Positions 8,710 to 17,182 of a DNA stretch of 64,000 nt are shown here, piece after piece. Below the pieces are notes generated by a model. That model saw nothing but the letters and a program-made list of their open reading frames with translations, was not told the origin of the DNA and did no database searches. Source of the stretch: Hwanghaeella sp964350445 (GTDB lineage: Bacteria > Pseudomonadota > Alphaproteobacteria > UBA8366 > Aestuariispiraceae); the NCBI GenBank assembly GCA_964350445.1, contig CAYGKA010000005.1, forward strand, positions 1 to 64,000, in the 5' to 3' direction. The position numbers and the translations under genes are program-made. Positions within the stretch are counted from its first letter, which is position 1; every line of letters begins with the position of its first letter.

Positions 8710-9942
8710 ATGAAAATTCCGACGTGGCCAAGGTCCGGACCGCCGGAACGGGAGAGCAATCGTGCCTATCTTCTCAGGCAATTGCGCCGCCACGGTTCCA
8801 TGGCAAGGGTCGAACTGGGCCATCGGACGGGGCTGAGCGCGGCGGCGGTGTCGAACATCACTTCCGACCTTATCGGTACGGGCATGTTCGTCGAGGCGGC
8901 TGAAGAAAGCGCGACGGAGAATGTGCGCGGCCGTCCGCGGGTCAATCTCAGCCTCAACGGCAATTACGCCCGCGTCGCCGCGGCATCCCTGCGCATGGAC
9001 GTCGTCGACGCCGTCGTGGCGGATTTCGCCGGCAATATCATCATGCGTGAGGAATTTCCCTGCTCTACCCGATCTCTTTCCGGTGAGCAGGTTGCCGAAC
9101 AATGCGCCTCGGCGGTGGAGACCGTTTTGTCCCGCGTTCCGGGGCCCAGGCCAAGCGCCATCGGTTTGGCGGTTCAAGGGATCATCAATCCGACGGTTGG
9201 GCGGCAGGTTTGGAGCCCGATCCTGTCGATACGCGATACGGATATCGTCACGCCGCTGGCCGATCACTTTGGGGTTCCGATTGTGATGGAAAACGACGGA
9301 ACCGCTACAGCACTGGCGGCCGCACAGCGGAATCCCGAATTAAAGCAGGGCCTGGTGGGGGTCCTTATGGCGGGACACGGTGTCGGCATGGGGCTTCTCA
9401 TCGAAGGCGGTCCCTTTCCAGGTCCGCGCGGTGCGTCTTCGGAGATCGGCCATGTCCGCCGGCAACCGTCGGGGGCCCAGTGCCGCTGCGGTCAGCGCGG
9501 TTGCATTGAAGCCTACCTGGCCGATTACGCCCTCTACAGGGACGCAAGAACACTCACCAATTTGTCGATAACGAACCACCAGCAGCCGAGTGAGGAACAG
9601 ATGCAGGATCTCGTGCATCGCGGTGAGGAAGGGGAAGGACCCGTGGTTCGGATATTCGAGGAAGCCGGAACGGCTCTTGCCGATGCGGTGCGCGTCGTTT
9701 CCTCCGTTCTTGGGCCGAACCGGATTGCCGTTACGGGATCTTCCCTGCGTGCGTTTCACTTGATGAAGCAGACATTCGAGGCCGGATTGCGGGAATCCAT
9801 CACACCGGGCATCGACCCGGAAACGGACATTGTGATCGTTCCGGGCGGTGTCGAGATGATCACGGAGGGCATGGTTCATCTTGCACTTGAACAGGTCGAT
9901 GCCATCGTGGCGGTCGATCCGGCCGCAGTCGCTGTGGCTTGA
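8710..9942 (+). CDS. ROK family transcriptional regulator
   Basis: A 410-residue protein with an N-terminal winged helix-turn-helix (about residues 15-80, with LGHRTGLSAAAVSNITSDLI) and a C-terminal ROK sugar-kinase-like domain. The ROK zinc-binding signature CRCGQRGCIEAYL is intact, and the phosphate-loop-like DxxG segments are recognisable. Members of the NagC/XylR group repress sugar uptake and catabolic genes until the sugar binds. Lying behind the binding-protein gene and before an SDR enzyme, it probably controls this transporter locus. Confidence 0.9.
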   Translation: MKIPTWPRSGPPERESNRAYLLRQLRRHGSMARVELGHRTGLSAAAVSNITSDLIGTGMFVEAAEESATENVRGRPRVNLSLNGNYARVAAASLRMDVVDAVVADFAGNIIMREEFPCSTRSLSGEQVAEQCASAVETVLSRVPGPRPSAIGLAVQGIINPTVGRQVWSPILSIRDTDIVTPLADHFGVPIVMENDGTATALAAAQRNPELKQGLVGVLMAGHGVGMGLLIEGGPFPGPRGASSEIGHVRRQPSGAQCRCGQRGCIEAYLADYALYRDARTLTNLSITNHQQPSEEQMQDLVHRGEEGEGPVVRIFEEAGTALADAVRVVSSVLGPNRIAVTGSSLRAFHLMKQTFEAGLRESITPGIDPETDIVIVPGGVEMITEGMVHLALEQVDAIVAVDPAAVAVA

Positions 9943-9984
9943 TGACGAATTTGGACGGGTTTTGGATCTGGAAGGAGCGATGAC

Positions 9985-10752
9985 GTGACGGATGCGATAG
10001 CGAGCTACCCGAGCTTGAAAGACCGTGTCGTGTTGGTGACGGGCGGTGGCTCCGGCATTGGCGCGGAAGTGGTTCGGCAATTCGCCCGACAAGGATCGCA
10101 CGTTGCCTTCCTAGATGTGAAGGTAGCGGAATCCGAGGCCCTGGCAGCGGCGCTGTTGGACGAAGGGCACACTGCCGCGTTCTATGAATGCGACCTGACG
10201 GACATTGCCGCCCTGCGTGCGGTCATCGGTGCAGTCAGGTCGGATCTCGGTCCAATCACGGTGCTGGTGAACAATGCCGCCAACGATCAAAGACATTCGA
10301 TACAGGACGTAACACCGGAATATTGGGACGACAGAATGGCCGTAAACCTGCGCCACCAGTTTTTCGCCGCACAGGCGGTCGCGCCCGACATGGCCGCGGC
10401 CGGCGGTGGGGCCATCGTCAATCTGGGGTCGGTCTCATGGATGCTTGGACAGGGCGGCATGCCAGCCTATACGACGGCAAAGTCCGCGATCATGGGATTG
10501 ACGCGTTCCCTGGCCACCGATCTAGGTCCCGACAACATCCGTGTCGTTTGTGTCGTGCCTGGTTGGATCATGACACAGCGCCAGATCGACAACTGGCTTA
10601 CGCCGGAGGCCGAGGCGGATATGATGAAGGGCCAATGCCTTAAGCGGAAACTCTACCCCATCGATATCGCCAGGCCGGTGCTTTTCTTCGCGTCCGACGA
10701 AGCGGGCGGGTGCACGGCCCAGTCCTGCGTCATAGACGGCGGCTGGCTCTAG
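9985..10752 (+). CDS. SDR family NAD(P)-dependent oxidoreductase
   Basis: A 255-residue classical short-chain dehydrogenase. The cofactor motif VTGGGSGIGAE, the NNAAND segment, the catalytic Ser in NLGSVSW and the YTTAK Tyr-Lys pair are present. The GTG at 9985 follows GAAGGAG; the nearby ATG at 9980 is immediately closed by a stop. It probably oxidises or reduces the sugar or polyol brought in by the adjacent ABC transporter. Exact substrate unknown. Confidence 0.88.
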   Translation: MTDAIASYPSLKDRVVLVTGGGSGIGAEVVRQFARQGSHVAFLDVKVAESEALAAALLDEGHTAAFYECDLTDIAALRAVIGAVRSDLGPITVLVNNAANDQRHSIQDVTPEYWDDRMAVNLRHQFFAAQAVAPDMAAAGGGAIVNLGSVSWMLGQGGMPAYTTAKSAIMGLTRSLATDLGPDNIRVVCVVPGWIMTQRQIDNWLTPEAEADMMKGQCLKRKLYPIDIARPVLFFASDEAGGCTAQSCVIDGGWL

Positions 10753-11060
10753 CTGAGTCGCGAACGCCGGGCCCACAACTATCACGATGGCCGCAGTTTT
10801 TCGGGATAGCGCAAAATATTTCCTGCGGGGTCGATAGCGACCTTGCCGAACCGGTCGGAGCGCCGTTCCGAACCGTCATGCCGAAACGCCTTTCAAGTGC
10901 GTCCGACCCGGAGCGTTCCGGTAGCCTTGCATGGCCGGATCAAGGCGCATTCCCAAAGGATCGACCCTGTGCCCTAAAATGTGAGGTGACATGGCCCACC
11001 GGGCTACTATGTCACTGAGGGAGGCGAGAGCAGTTTCCTATTTTTGCACAGGAGGGTGAA
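10753..11060 (+). promoter_or_regulatory. Intergenic region with a dyad before the aldo/keto reductase gene
   Basis: No convincing gene lies in this 308-bp stretch. It holds an inverted repeat, GTGACAT (10986-10992) and ATGTCAC (11009-11015), with an inner GCC/GGC pair, 46 bp before the start codon. This may be an operator or leader stem. A GGAGGGTG ribosome site precedes the ATG at 11061. Confidence 0.4.
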
Positions 11061-11987
11061 ATGACTGTTCCCATCCATCGCCGTGGGGTTCTGGCCGGTG
11101 GCCTGGCCGGTGCTGCGGTTTCGTTGCTTGGGCTTCCGGTTTCAGGCGCCGCGAGTCCGGTGAAGCTGAGCAAACCGATACCGTCAACCGGCGAGGCCGT
11201 CCCGGCCGTCGGCATGGGGACGTGGATCACGTTCAATGTCGGGCCGGTTCCGGCGTTGCTGGCACAACGCGCCGAGGTGTTGCGCCGCTTCTTCCTCCAT
11301 GGCGGCGGGATGATCGATTCCTCGCCGATGTACGGGACGGCGGAAGCCGTCCTCGGCACCTGCTTTCAGCGCTTGGGCGATACGCCTGGACTGTTCAGCG
11401 CGAGCAAGGTCTGGACCCGGTCGGCCGACGAGGGGCCGACGCAACTGTCGGATTCCTTCCGGCTTTGGGGCATCGACAGGTTCAGCCTGATGCAGGTTCA
11501 CAATCTGGTAAATTGGGAAGCGCATCTGCCGATGCTTGCCGAGCGAAAGCGGGACGGTGGAATCCGGTATCTGGGGCTGACGACATCGCATGGATCCCGG
11601 CACGCCGAGATGGCTCAAGTCATGAAAGAAGATGCCGTGGAATTCGTCCAACTGACATACAATACCTTGGACCGTGAAGCGGAAAACCGCCTTCTTCCGA
11701 TGGCGGCGGATATGGGCAAGGCCGTGATCGCCAACCGGCCTTTCCGACGCGGGGCCTTGCCCGATGCACTCCGGGGCAAGCCACTGCCAGATTGGTCGCG
11801 CGAATTCGGCATCGAGAATTGGCCCCAATATCTCCTGAAGTTCATCATCTCGCACCCGGCGATCACCTGCGCTATACCGGCAACGTCAAAGGTAGAGCAT
11901 ATGGAAGAGAATATGCGGGCGATGGAAGGACCCGTGCCGGATGCCGCGATGCGCCGCCGGATGATCGATTATGTGGAGAGCCTGTGA
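11061..11987 (+). CDS. Exported aldo/keto reductase
   Basis: A 308-residue aldo/keto reductase. The N-terminus IHRRGVLAGGLAGAAVSLLG looks like a Tat-type signal peptide, so the enzyme may act in the periplasm. The AKR tetrad is recognisable: Asp and Tyr in DSSPMYGTAE, Lys in FSASKVW and His in MQVHNL. The C-terminal segment CAIPATSK corresponds to the NADPH-binding region, which is at odds with a periplasmic location unless the folded holoenzyme is exported. It is co-transcribed with a DUF6064 gene (4-nt overlap). Confidence 0.82.
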   Translation: MTVPIHRRGVLAGGLAGAAVSLLGLPVSGAASPVKLSKPIPSTGEAVPAVGMGTWITFNVGPVPALLAQRAEVLRRFFLHGGGMIDSSPMYGTAEAVLGTCFQRLGDTPGLFSASKVWTRSADEGPTQLSDSFRLWGIDRFSLMQVHNLVNWEAHLPMLAERKRDGGIRYLGLTTSHGSRHAEMAQVMKEDAVEFVQLTYNTLDREAENRLLPMAADMGKAVIANRPFRRGALPDALRGKPLPDWSREFGIENWPQYLLKFIISHPAITCAIPATSKVEHMEENMRAMEGPVPDAAMRRRMIDYVESL

Positions 11988-12643
11988 ACCGCCTCATTCC
12001 CTATTCCGGAGAGGTTTATGCCTATCTCATGTCGGGGTATGGCGAAGCGTATATCGTCCTTGAAATCGCCGTTTGTCTCGCCATTGCCGCCTTGCTCTTC
12101 ACGGGCCGTTCCGCCGGCGTCGTAAAAGGCCGGATCGCGGCAGTTGTCCTCGCAATGCTGTGGGGTTGGATTGGTGTCGGATTCTATTGGCAAACCTATC
12201 AGCCGCTTAATTGGGCCGGAACTTATTTCGGGTGGGCGGCATTGATCCAGGGTGCGCTGATCGCCGTTTGGGGTGTGACGACCGGCGCCTTGCGGCCGGA
12301 TATCCGTATCGCTGTACCTCGGCACTGGATCGGCTTTGCCGCCTTGTTCCTTGCCGCCCTGACGGGACCTCTCATGCGGTTGCTTCCCGATGGTTCCGTT
12401 GTTGCGGTTCAATCTATCGGTGTCACGCCGCTTGCGACGATAACCGCAACCCTGGCGCTGTTTCTTCTCAACACGGGGCGTGTCCCATTCTGGTTGCTGC
12501 CTGTCCCCATCCTGTTGCTGGTCTGGGAGTATATCCGCGCTCATGTTCTGGGGGTGGTGCAGGACGGCGTGCTGCTAGCCGCCGCCGCGGTCGTGTTGGT
12601 CTTTTTGCTCCATCGTTTCCTAGGGTCCCGCCAATCGGTTTAG
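11984..12643 (+). CDS. DUF6064 family membrane protein
   Basis: A 219-residue integral membrane protein with about six to seven helices. The sequence after the start (YSGEVYAYLMSGYGEAY, then a hydrophobic helix and MLWGWIGVGFYW) resembles DUF6064 proteins. The GTG start at 11984 overlaps the upstream stop as GTGA, indicating translational coupling to the aldo/keto reductase. Function of the family is unknown. Confidence 0.75.
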   Translation: MNRLIPYSGEVYAYLMSGYGEAYIVLEIAVCLAIAALLFTGRSAGVVKGRIAAVVLAMLWGWIGVGFYWQTYQPLNWAGTYFGWAALIQGALIAVWGVTTGALRPDIRIAVPRHWIGFAALFLAALTGPLMRLLPDGSVVAVQSIGVTPLATITATLALFLLNTGRVPFWLLPVPILLLVWEYIRAHVLGVVQDGVLLAAAAVVLVFLLHRFLGSRQSV

Positions 12644-12819
12644 ACCCGCCGTCCAGACGAACTGACCGATGCCTTTCCGCTGCACCAGTCCTGTCATCCG
12701 GGAAATCGACACAAATGCGGGCTTTTTCTTCGCCCGGCTGGGACCCGTTTCGCTTATCAAGTGTCTAGATGGGGGAAGACGAAGAACAGCAGGACCGCTT
12801 TTAACAGGGATTTTTGTCG

Positions 12820-13776
12820 GTGGACCAATTGGGGCGCGTATTGATGGAAGATGGGCCCGGCGTTCTGTTCGGGCCGTCCGTCAGGCTGTTTCCGGTCTAT
12901 CTCGCAACCACCGTTCTCATCGCGATCAGTATCTACTTCTTCTCCAAACCCGGTAAATCGTTTTGGTTATGGCTGCTGCCGAAGGAAATCTGGGCGCACC
13001 CGTCAACGCTGTTGGACATCAAGTTGTTCGTGCTGGGCCGAACTCTGACCTTGTTCGGGTTTTTCAATCAGGTCGCCCTCACGAATGCCGCATCGCTCTT
13101 CGTCTTGGTGGCGTTGCGCGGCAGGTCCGACGCCGGCGATCCTGCGGATCCGCTGCTGGTTGGTCTTTGCATCCTGCTGGCGAACGACTTCACCGTCTAT
13201 TGGGTTCATCGACTGCATCATGAATCGGTTCGGCTCTGGCCGTTCCACTCGCTCCATCACAGCGCGGAGGTGATGACGCCGATCACCGTCTACCGAAAAC
13301 ATCCGGTTTATGACCTCTTTTCGTCGATCCTGCGCGGTGTGGCGTATGGCAGTGTCCAAGGCGTGGTCCTGGCTCTGTTCTTCGGATCCGTCAGCGTCAG
13401 CACGATCATCGGGATCAACGCTTTCTACTTCCTGTTCAATCTGGCCGGTGCGAATCTCCGACACTCCCATATCTGGCTGAGTTATGGCTGTTTTCTGGAA
13501 CACATTCTGATCTCTCCAGCGCAGCATCAGATCCATCACAGCCGCGCGCCCGCACATCACAACAAGAACTATGGCGAGGTGCTTGCGATCTGGGATTGGA
13601 TGTTCGGTACCCTTTACGTGCCGCAAGGGGCGGAGCGCCTTGAGTTCGGCTTGGCTGATATGTCGGGCCGGTCTCTGCCGCAACCGCACGGAACGCTGAA
13701 AGCGGCCTTGCTGGAACCATTCCGGCAATTCGGCGCGCCCAGGCCGCCTTCCCTCGTTCCGGCAAAGAGGAAATAG
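12820..13776 (+). CDS. Sterol desaturase / fatty acid hydroxylase family protein
   Basis: A 318-residue membrane di-iron enzyme. Three HxxHH clusters that ligate the iron pair are visible: HRLHH, HSLHH and HQIHH, with a further HH in RAPAHHNKN. Several hydrophobic helices surround them. Such enzymes hydroxylate or desaturate sterols, hopanoids, carotenoids or fatty chains. The GTG at 12820 is chosen because AGGGA lies 9 nt upstream; TTG at 12814 and ATG at 12844 are alternatives. It lies 5 bp before an acyltransferase gene, which suggests a joint role in lipid or envelope modification. Confidence 0.87.
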   Translation: MDQLGRVLMEDGPGVLFGPSVRLFPVYLATTVLIAISIYFFSKPGKSFWLWLLPKEIWAHPSTLLDIKLFVLGRTLTLFGFFNQVALTNAASLFVLVALRGRSDAGDPADPLLVGLCILLANDFTVYWVHRLHHESVRLWPFHSLHHSAEVMTPITVYRKHPVYDLFSSILRGVAYGSVQGVVLALFFGSVSVSTIIGINAFYFLFNLAGANLRHSHIWLSYGCFLEHILISPAQHQIHHSRAPAHHNKNYGEVLAIWDWMFGTLYVPQGAERLEFGLADMSGRSLPQPHGTLKAALLEPFRQFGAPRPPSLVPAKRK

Positions 13777-13780
13777 CGGC

Positions 13781-14926
13781 ATGTCGCCAGGATTTTCCCA
13801 CTACCTGAACCTGTTGAGGTTTGCCGCCGCAATCGTGGTGCTCCTGTCCCATTTCGCCTATGAGAGGTTTACGCGTGGGGACTACCTGATCATCCGCGAG
13901 TGGAATTTGGGCAGTGACGCCGTCGTCGTGTTCTTCGTCATATCCGGGTTCGTCATCGCCTTTGCCGCACGGGAGAAGGATAAGTCCGCCGCCGCCTACG
14001 TCTTTGCCCGTGCGACGCGCCTGTTTTCCGTGGTGCTGCCCGCCATCCTGCTGACCCTGGCTCTGGATTACCTCGGCTCTCGCATAAACCCGGCCGGGTA
14101 TGACGGTTGGTGGTGGAATCCCGCACCGGTTTGGGAAGTGCTGCTGCGCACCCTGAGTTTCTCGACCGAGTGGACCAACAGCGCCTTTCGCCCTGGCACA
14201 AATGGGCCATTCTGGTCGCTCAGTTACGAAGCGGCCTATTACCTTCTTTTCGGTATCGTCGTTTATCTTTCCGGTATGCGGCGCGCGGTGATGCTGGCGG
14301 TATTCCTGGTTCTGGTCGGGTTGAAGCCCTTGCTGTTGATGCCGTCCTGGCTTCTGGGCGTCTGGCTTTATCATCGCGGTACGTCGGCACTGTCGAGTTC
14401 CGTAGCGGCGGTCATTTGCCTCGCCGGTTCGGTTTTCGTTTACGCTGCCGCCCTGGCGCTGAATGTTCCGGGCATCCTGCTTGCGGTTTCGACGGCTGGG
14501 ATTGGGACGGATTTGGTGAACGCGTTTCGTTTTTCAAACGAATTCGTTTGGAACGGGCTGCTTGGTCTTCTGGTAACGCTGCATTTGGCCGGTGCTATGA
14601 AGCTGTTCAGCGCTCGGATTGCACGGCCACGATGGGAGAAGGGCGTTGCCTGGTTGGCGGGGTCCAGCTTCTCGATTTATCTGGTCCACTATCCGGCGCT
14701 GCAATTCTGGCATGCGGTCATTCCCGGAACCGATGGAGCCTTCCTCCGTGACATGATGCTTCTCACGGCGACTCTGCTGACCTGCTTCGTCTTTGCAGCC
14801 GCATTCGAACACAGGCTGGGGATGTTCAGAAAAACGGTCCTGCGGGTTTGTCGGTTCAGAAGCCGGCCTGCCGTGTTGCGGGGCATCAGGGTCGGAGCGG
14901 GCAGCCCAAGTTCCAAGCCACTGTAG
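13781..14926 (+). CDS. Acyltransferase family 3 membrane protein (OafA/YrhL type)
   Basis: A 381-residue protein with about ten membrane helices. The N-terminal LNLLRFAAAIVVLLSHF carries the conserved His of acyltransferase-3 proteins, and NGPFWSLSYEAAYYLLF is the second family motif. These enzymes move acyl groups onto surface sugars or lipids across the inner membrane. It is separated by only 4 bp from the hydroxylase gene and ends 6 bp from a convergent hydrolase gene. Confidence 0.88.
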   Translation: MSPGFSHYLNLLRFAAAIVVLLSHFAYERFTRGDYLIIREWNLGSDAVVVFFVISGFVIAFAAREKDKSAAAYVFARATRLFSVVLPAILLTLALDYLGSRINPAGYDGWWWNPAPVWEVLLRTLSFSTEWTNSAFRPGTNGPFWSLSYEAAYYLLFGIVVYLSGMRRAVMLAVFLVLVGLKPLLLMPSWLLGVWLYHRGTSALSSSVAAVICLAGSVFVYAAALALNVPGILLAVSTAGIGTDLVNAFRFSNEFVWNGLLGLLVTLHLAGAMKLFSARIARPRWEKGVAWLAGSSFSIYLVHYPALQFWHAVIPGTDGAFLRDMMLLTATLLTCFVFAAAFEHRLGMFRKTVLRVCRFRSRPAVLRGIRVGAGSPSSKPL

Positions 14927-14932
14927 CGCGGC

Positions 14933-15832
14933 CTAGAATTCCAACTGGGTGAAAAACTCGATCATGCGTTGGTTTGCGGCGTCAGGCGTTTCGAAATGCA
15001 CGAAATGACCGGCTTCCTCGGCGATCTCGATTTTCGGGTTCACGAAATAGTCGCCCAATGTATCGGCCCAGCCGCTGAGCAGGATCGGGTCGTGACGCCC
15101 CCAGTAGAACCGGGAAGGCACCTCGATTTTTGGAAGGACCGGGGCGCCGTCGCGCATCAGCGTCATGCGCGCTTCATGACTGGCGCGATACCAGGCAAAG
15201 CCGCCCTCGATGTTGCCAGGTTTCATGAAGTTATCGACGAAGAATCCGATCTGCCCGTCAAAGGCCTCCTGCACATGAGCCCAATGCCGCAGCATGCTCT
15301 CGAAGAATATCCGGCAGGTCTCGCGATTGTGCCCCACCAGTTGCGCGGCCCAGGGCATTTGATTGAAGGACTGATACCAGATTTCCCGGATATGAGTGGG
15401 CTCCGCCCAACGCCGGCCGATACCGGGATGGGGGCCGTTGAGGAAAAACAGCCCGGCGGTTCGGGCGGGCGCCAGGCGCGCAACCGCCTGTGCGACATAC
15501 GCACCGACGTCGTGGCCGACGAGGCCGAACCGGTCCAGACCCAACGCATCGGCCAGGGCGAGAATATCCGCCGCATGGACGTCTGCGCCGGCCGGCTCGG
15601 ACGCCGTCTCGGCCGTGTTGCCGAAGCCCCTCAAATCCGGTGCCACGATGTCGAAACGCTGGGCCAGGGCCGGGATATTCCTGTGCCATCCCCACCAGAA
15701 TTCCGGCCACCCGTGCAGCAGAATGACCGGCGCGCCGGCGCCCTCGCGCACATAGTGCATGTTCACGCCGTTGACCGGCACAGAACCGTGGTTCCAGTCG
15801 CCGGAGGGGAGGGAGAGATCGCGCGCCGTCAT
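14933..15832 (-). CDS. Alpha/beta hydrolase (epoxide hydrolase / haloacetate dehalogenase type)
   Basis: A 299-residue alpha/beta-hydrolase. The HGWPEFWWGW oxyanion segment, the nucleophile Asp in GLVGHDVGAY, the acid in WGRHDPI and the catalytic His in AGHFVHFE are all present. The Asp nucleophile with HGxP favours epoxide hydrolase or haloacid dehalogenase activity over esterase. The ATG at 15832 has AAGGA 9 nt upstream; a GTG at 15850 overlapping the stop of the upstream gene is possible. It is co-transcribed with a PEP-mutase family gene. Confidence 0.87.
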   Translation of the reverse strand: MTARDLSLPSGDWNHGSVPVNGVNMHYVREGAGAPVILLHGWPEFWWGWHRNIPALAQRFDIVAPDLRGFGNTAETASEPAGADVHAADILALADALGLDRFGLVGHDVGAYVAQAVARLAPARTAGLFFLNGPHPGIGRRWAEPTHIREIWYQSFNQMPWAAQLVGHNRETCRIFFESMLRHWAHVQEAFDGQIGFFVDNFMKPGNIEGGFAWYRASHEARMTLMRDGAPVLPKIEVPSRFYWGRHDPILLSGWADTLGDYFVNPKIEIAEEAGHFVHFETPDAANQRMIEFFTQLEF

Positions 15833-15846
15833 CGCCGTCGGTCCTT

Positions 15847-16746
15847 TCACGATTTCGGGCTTCTTTTGCCGCCGTCAGCCAGTTCCATCCATTTGTCCAA
15901 ATCGACGGCTCTGGCGTAGTCCTTGTATCCGTCGATCGCCAGCGGCGGGTTAGTGAGCGACCCGTGTTCGTTCAGATGCTGCACCGCTTCGCGAACGGCC
16001 CGCATCGCCGCGAAGAGCGGCAGATGCCAGTAAATCACCATCTTCACGCCCATCGACCGCCAATCGTCACGGGAGAAATCCTGCTGGATATCGTAATTAT
16101 CCTTGTCCACGGCGCAGGCAATGAGCGGTGTGCTCACAGCGCGCGCGATCTTTTCGTATTCCGCGGCGGTATAGAAGTCGCCCAGCATAACCGCATCGGC
16201 GCCGCTGTCGATGTAACGGCGTAGCCGGTCAATGACGCCGTCGACGCCTTCCGCCCCCTTCGCATCGCTTCGGGCGATAATTGCCAAACTGTCGCCCACC
16301 CGCATATCGCAGGCGCTGCGAATGACATCGGCAAAGGCCTCGGGCCCCAACACCTGCTTGCCGGCGAGGACCCCGCACCGCTTCGGAAAAACCTGATCCT
16401 CCAGATGGATGGCGCCGATCCCGGCGGCTTCAAACTCCCGGACGGTCCTTGCGACATTCACCGGACCGCCGAAGCCGGTATCCGCATCGCACATCACCGG
16501 TGCGTCGACGACGCGCGCGATGGCGCTTGCGCGCCGGATCATTTCGCTCGCTGTCGTAAAACCCAGATCGGGATATCCAAGGTCGCTCGCCTCATTCGCC
16601 AGACCGGAAAGATAGACGACAGGGCATCCACTCTGTTCGATCAGACGCGCCGACATCGCGTCGTAGGCGCCGGGAACTTGAATGATGTCGTGGTCGCGCC
16701 AGACAGCCCTGAGTGATTTGCGTGTTTGAGTTCCGGCCGTCGTCAT
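15847..16746 (-). CDS. Isocitrate lyase / PEP mutase family protein
   Basis: A 299-residue (beta/alpha)8 enzyme of the methylisocitrate-lyase/oxaloacetate-hydrolase/phosphonomutase superfamily. The metal-binding VMCDADTGFGG segment and IHLEDQVFPKRCG are intact, so the active-site Cys is kept. However, the usual KKCGH or KRCGH motif reads KRCGV here, losing the His common in true lyases. The reaction is a C-C or P-C bond cleavage of a small 2-oxo or 2-hydroxy acid; the substrate is undetermined. GGAGG lies upstream of the ATG, and the alpha/beta hydrolase gene follows with a short overlap. Confidence 0.85.
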   Translation of the reverse strand: MTTAGTQTRKSLRAVWRDHDIIQVPGAYDAMSARLIEQSGCPVVYLSGLANEASDLGYPDLGFTTASEMIRRASAIARVVDAPVMCDADTGFGGPVNVARTVREFEAAGIGAIHLEDQVFPKRCGVLAGKQVLGPEAFADVIRSACDMRVGDSLAIIARSDAKGAEGVDGVIDRLRRYIDSGADAVMLGDFYTAAEYEKIARAVSTPLIACAVDKDNYDIQQDFSRDDWRSMGVKMVIYWHLPLFAAMRAVREAVQHLNEHGSLTNPPLAIDGYKDYARAVDLDKWMELADGGKRSPKS

Positions 16747-17182
16747 CTGTCTGCCTCCTTCGCCGGCCCCCCAATCATCGACTGCCGGTCCGCTACACCA
16801 CTGTTTGCTGGACCTGATGCTATCTGGGGCGGGCTGCGACGCAAGGAATGAGACTCTTTCTGCCCGGTGTTGGATCTTTGCGGGACTGAATCTTTGTGGG
16901 ACTGGCTGGCGACCTGGATGACGAAGTGGCCGGTTCGTGCCCGCTCAGCATTTGTGCGCTTTATCTCCTCCATCGACCCGGCACGGGGTGCCGCCTGAAA
17001 CGGCGGATGGAAAACCGCCGTTTCTCAATGGAAACAGGGGAGTCTGGAAACTTTCGCATTTGCGAACAAAAATGCTGCAGTTGCGAAATATCTGGTTCCG
17101 ATTATACTTCTGCGGGAATGAAACAACGAAGCGGGGCCGTTATCCAAGCTTTTTATAGGCATAATAGAAGTCTGGTCACCTC
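16747..17182 (+). promoter_or_regulatory. 436-bp intergenic control region upstream of the glucosylglycerol operon
   Basis: No credible gene. It contains: a tandem repeat at 16873-16904; a perfect 9-bp stem AAACGGCGG (16998-17006) with CCGCCGTTT (17015-17023); a dyad TTCGCA-TT-TGCGAA (17053-17066); and a second TTGCGAA (17081-17087), 21 bp downstream of the first (17060-17066), i.e. two helical turns. CATAAT at 17160-17165 could be a -10 element. The pattern fits a regulated promoter for the genes starting at 17183. Confidence 0.5.
16873..16904 (+). repeat. Tandem 2 x 16-bp repeat
   Basis: GATCTTTGCGGGACTG (16873-16888) is followed directly by AATCTTTGTGGGACTG (16889-16904), two mismatches in 16. 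It lies in the noncoding region between the divergent PEP-mutase-family and MFS genes. Confidence 0.75.

Noticed and set aside
14969..15919. 316-codon plus-strand frame opposite the alpha/beta hydrolase
   Set aside because: Antisense to a gene with a full catalytic set; no domain-like features or ribosome site.
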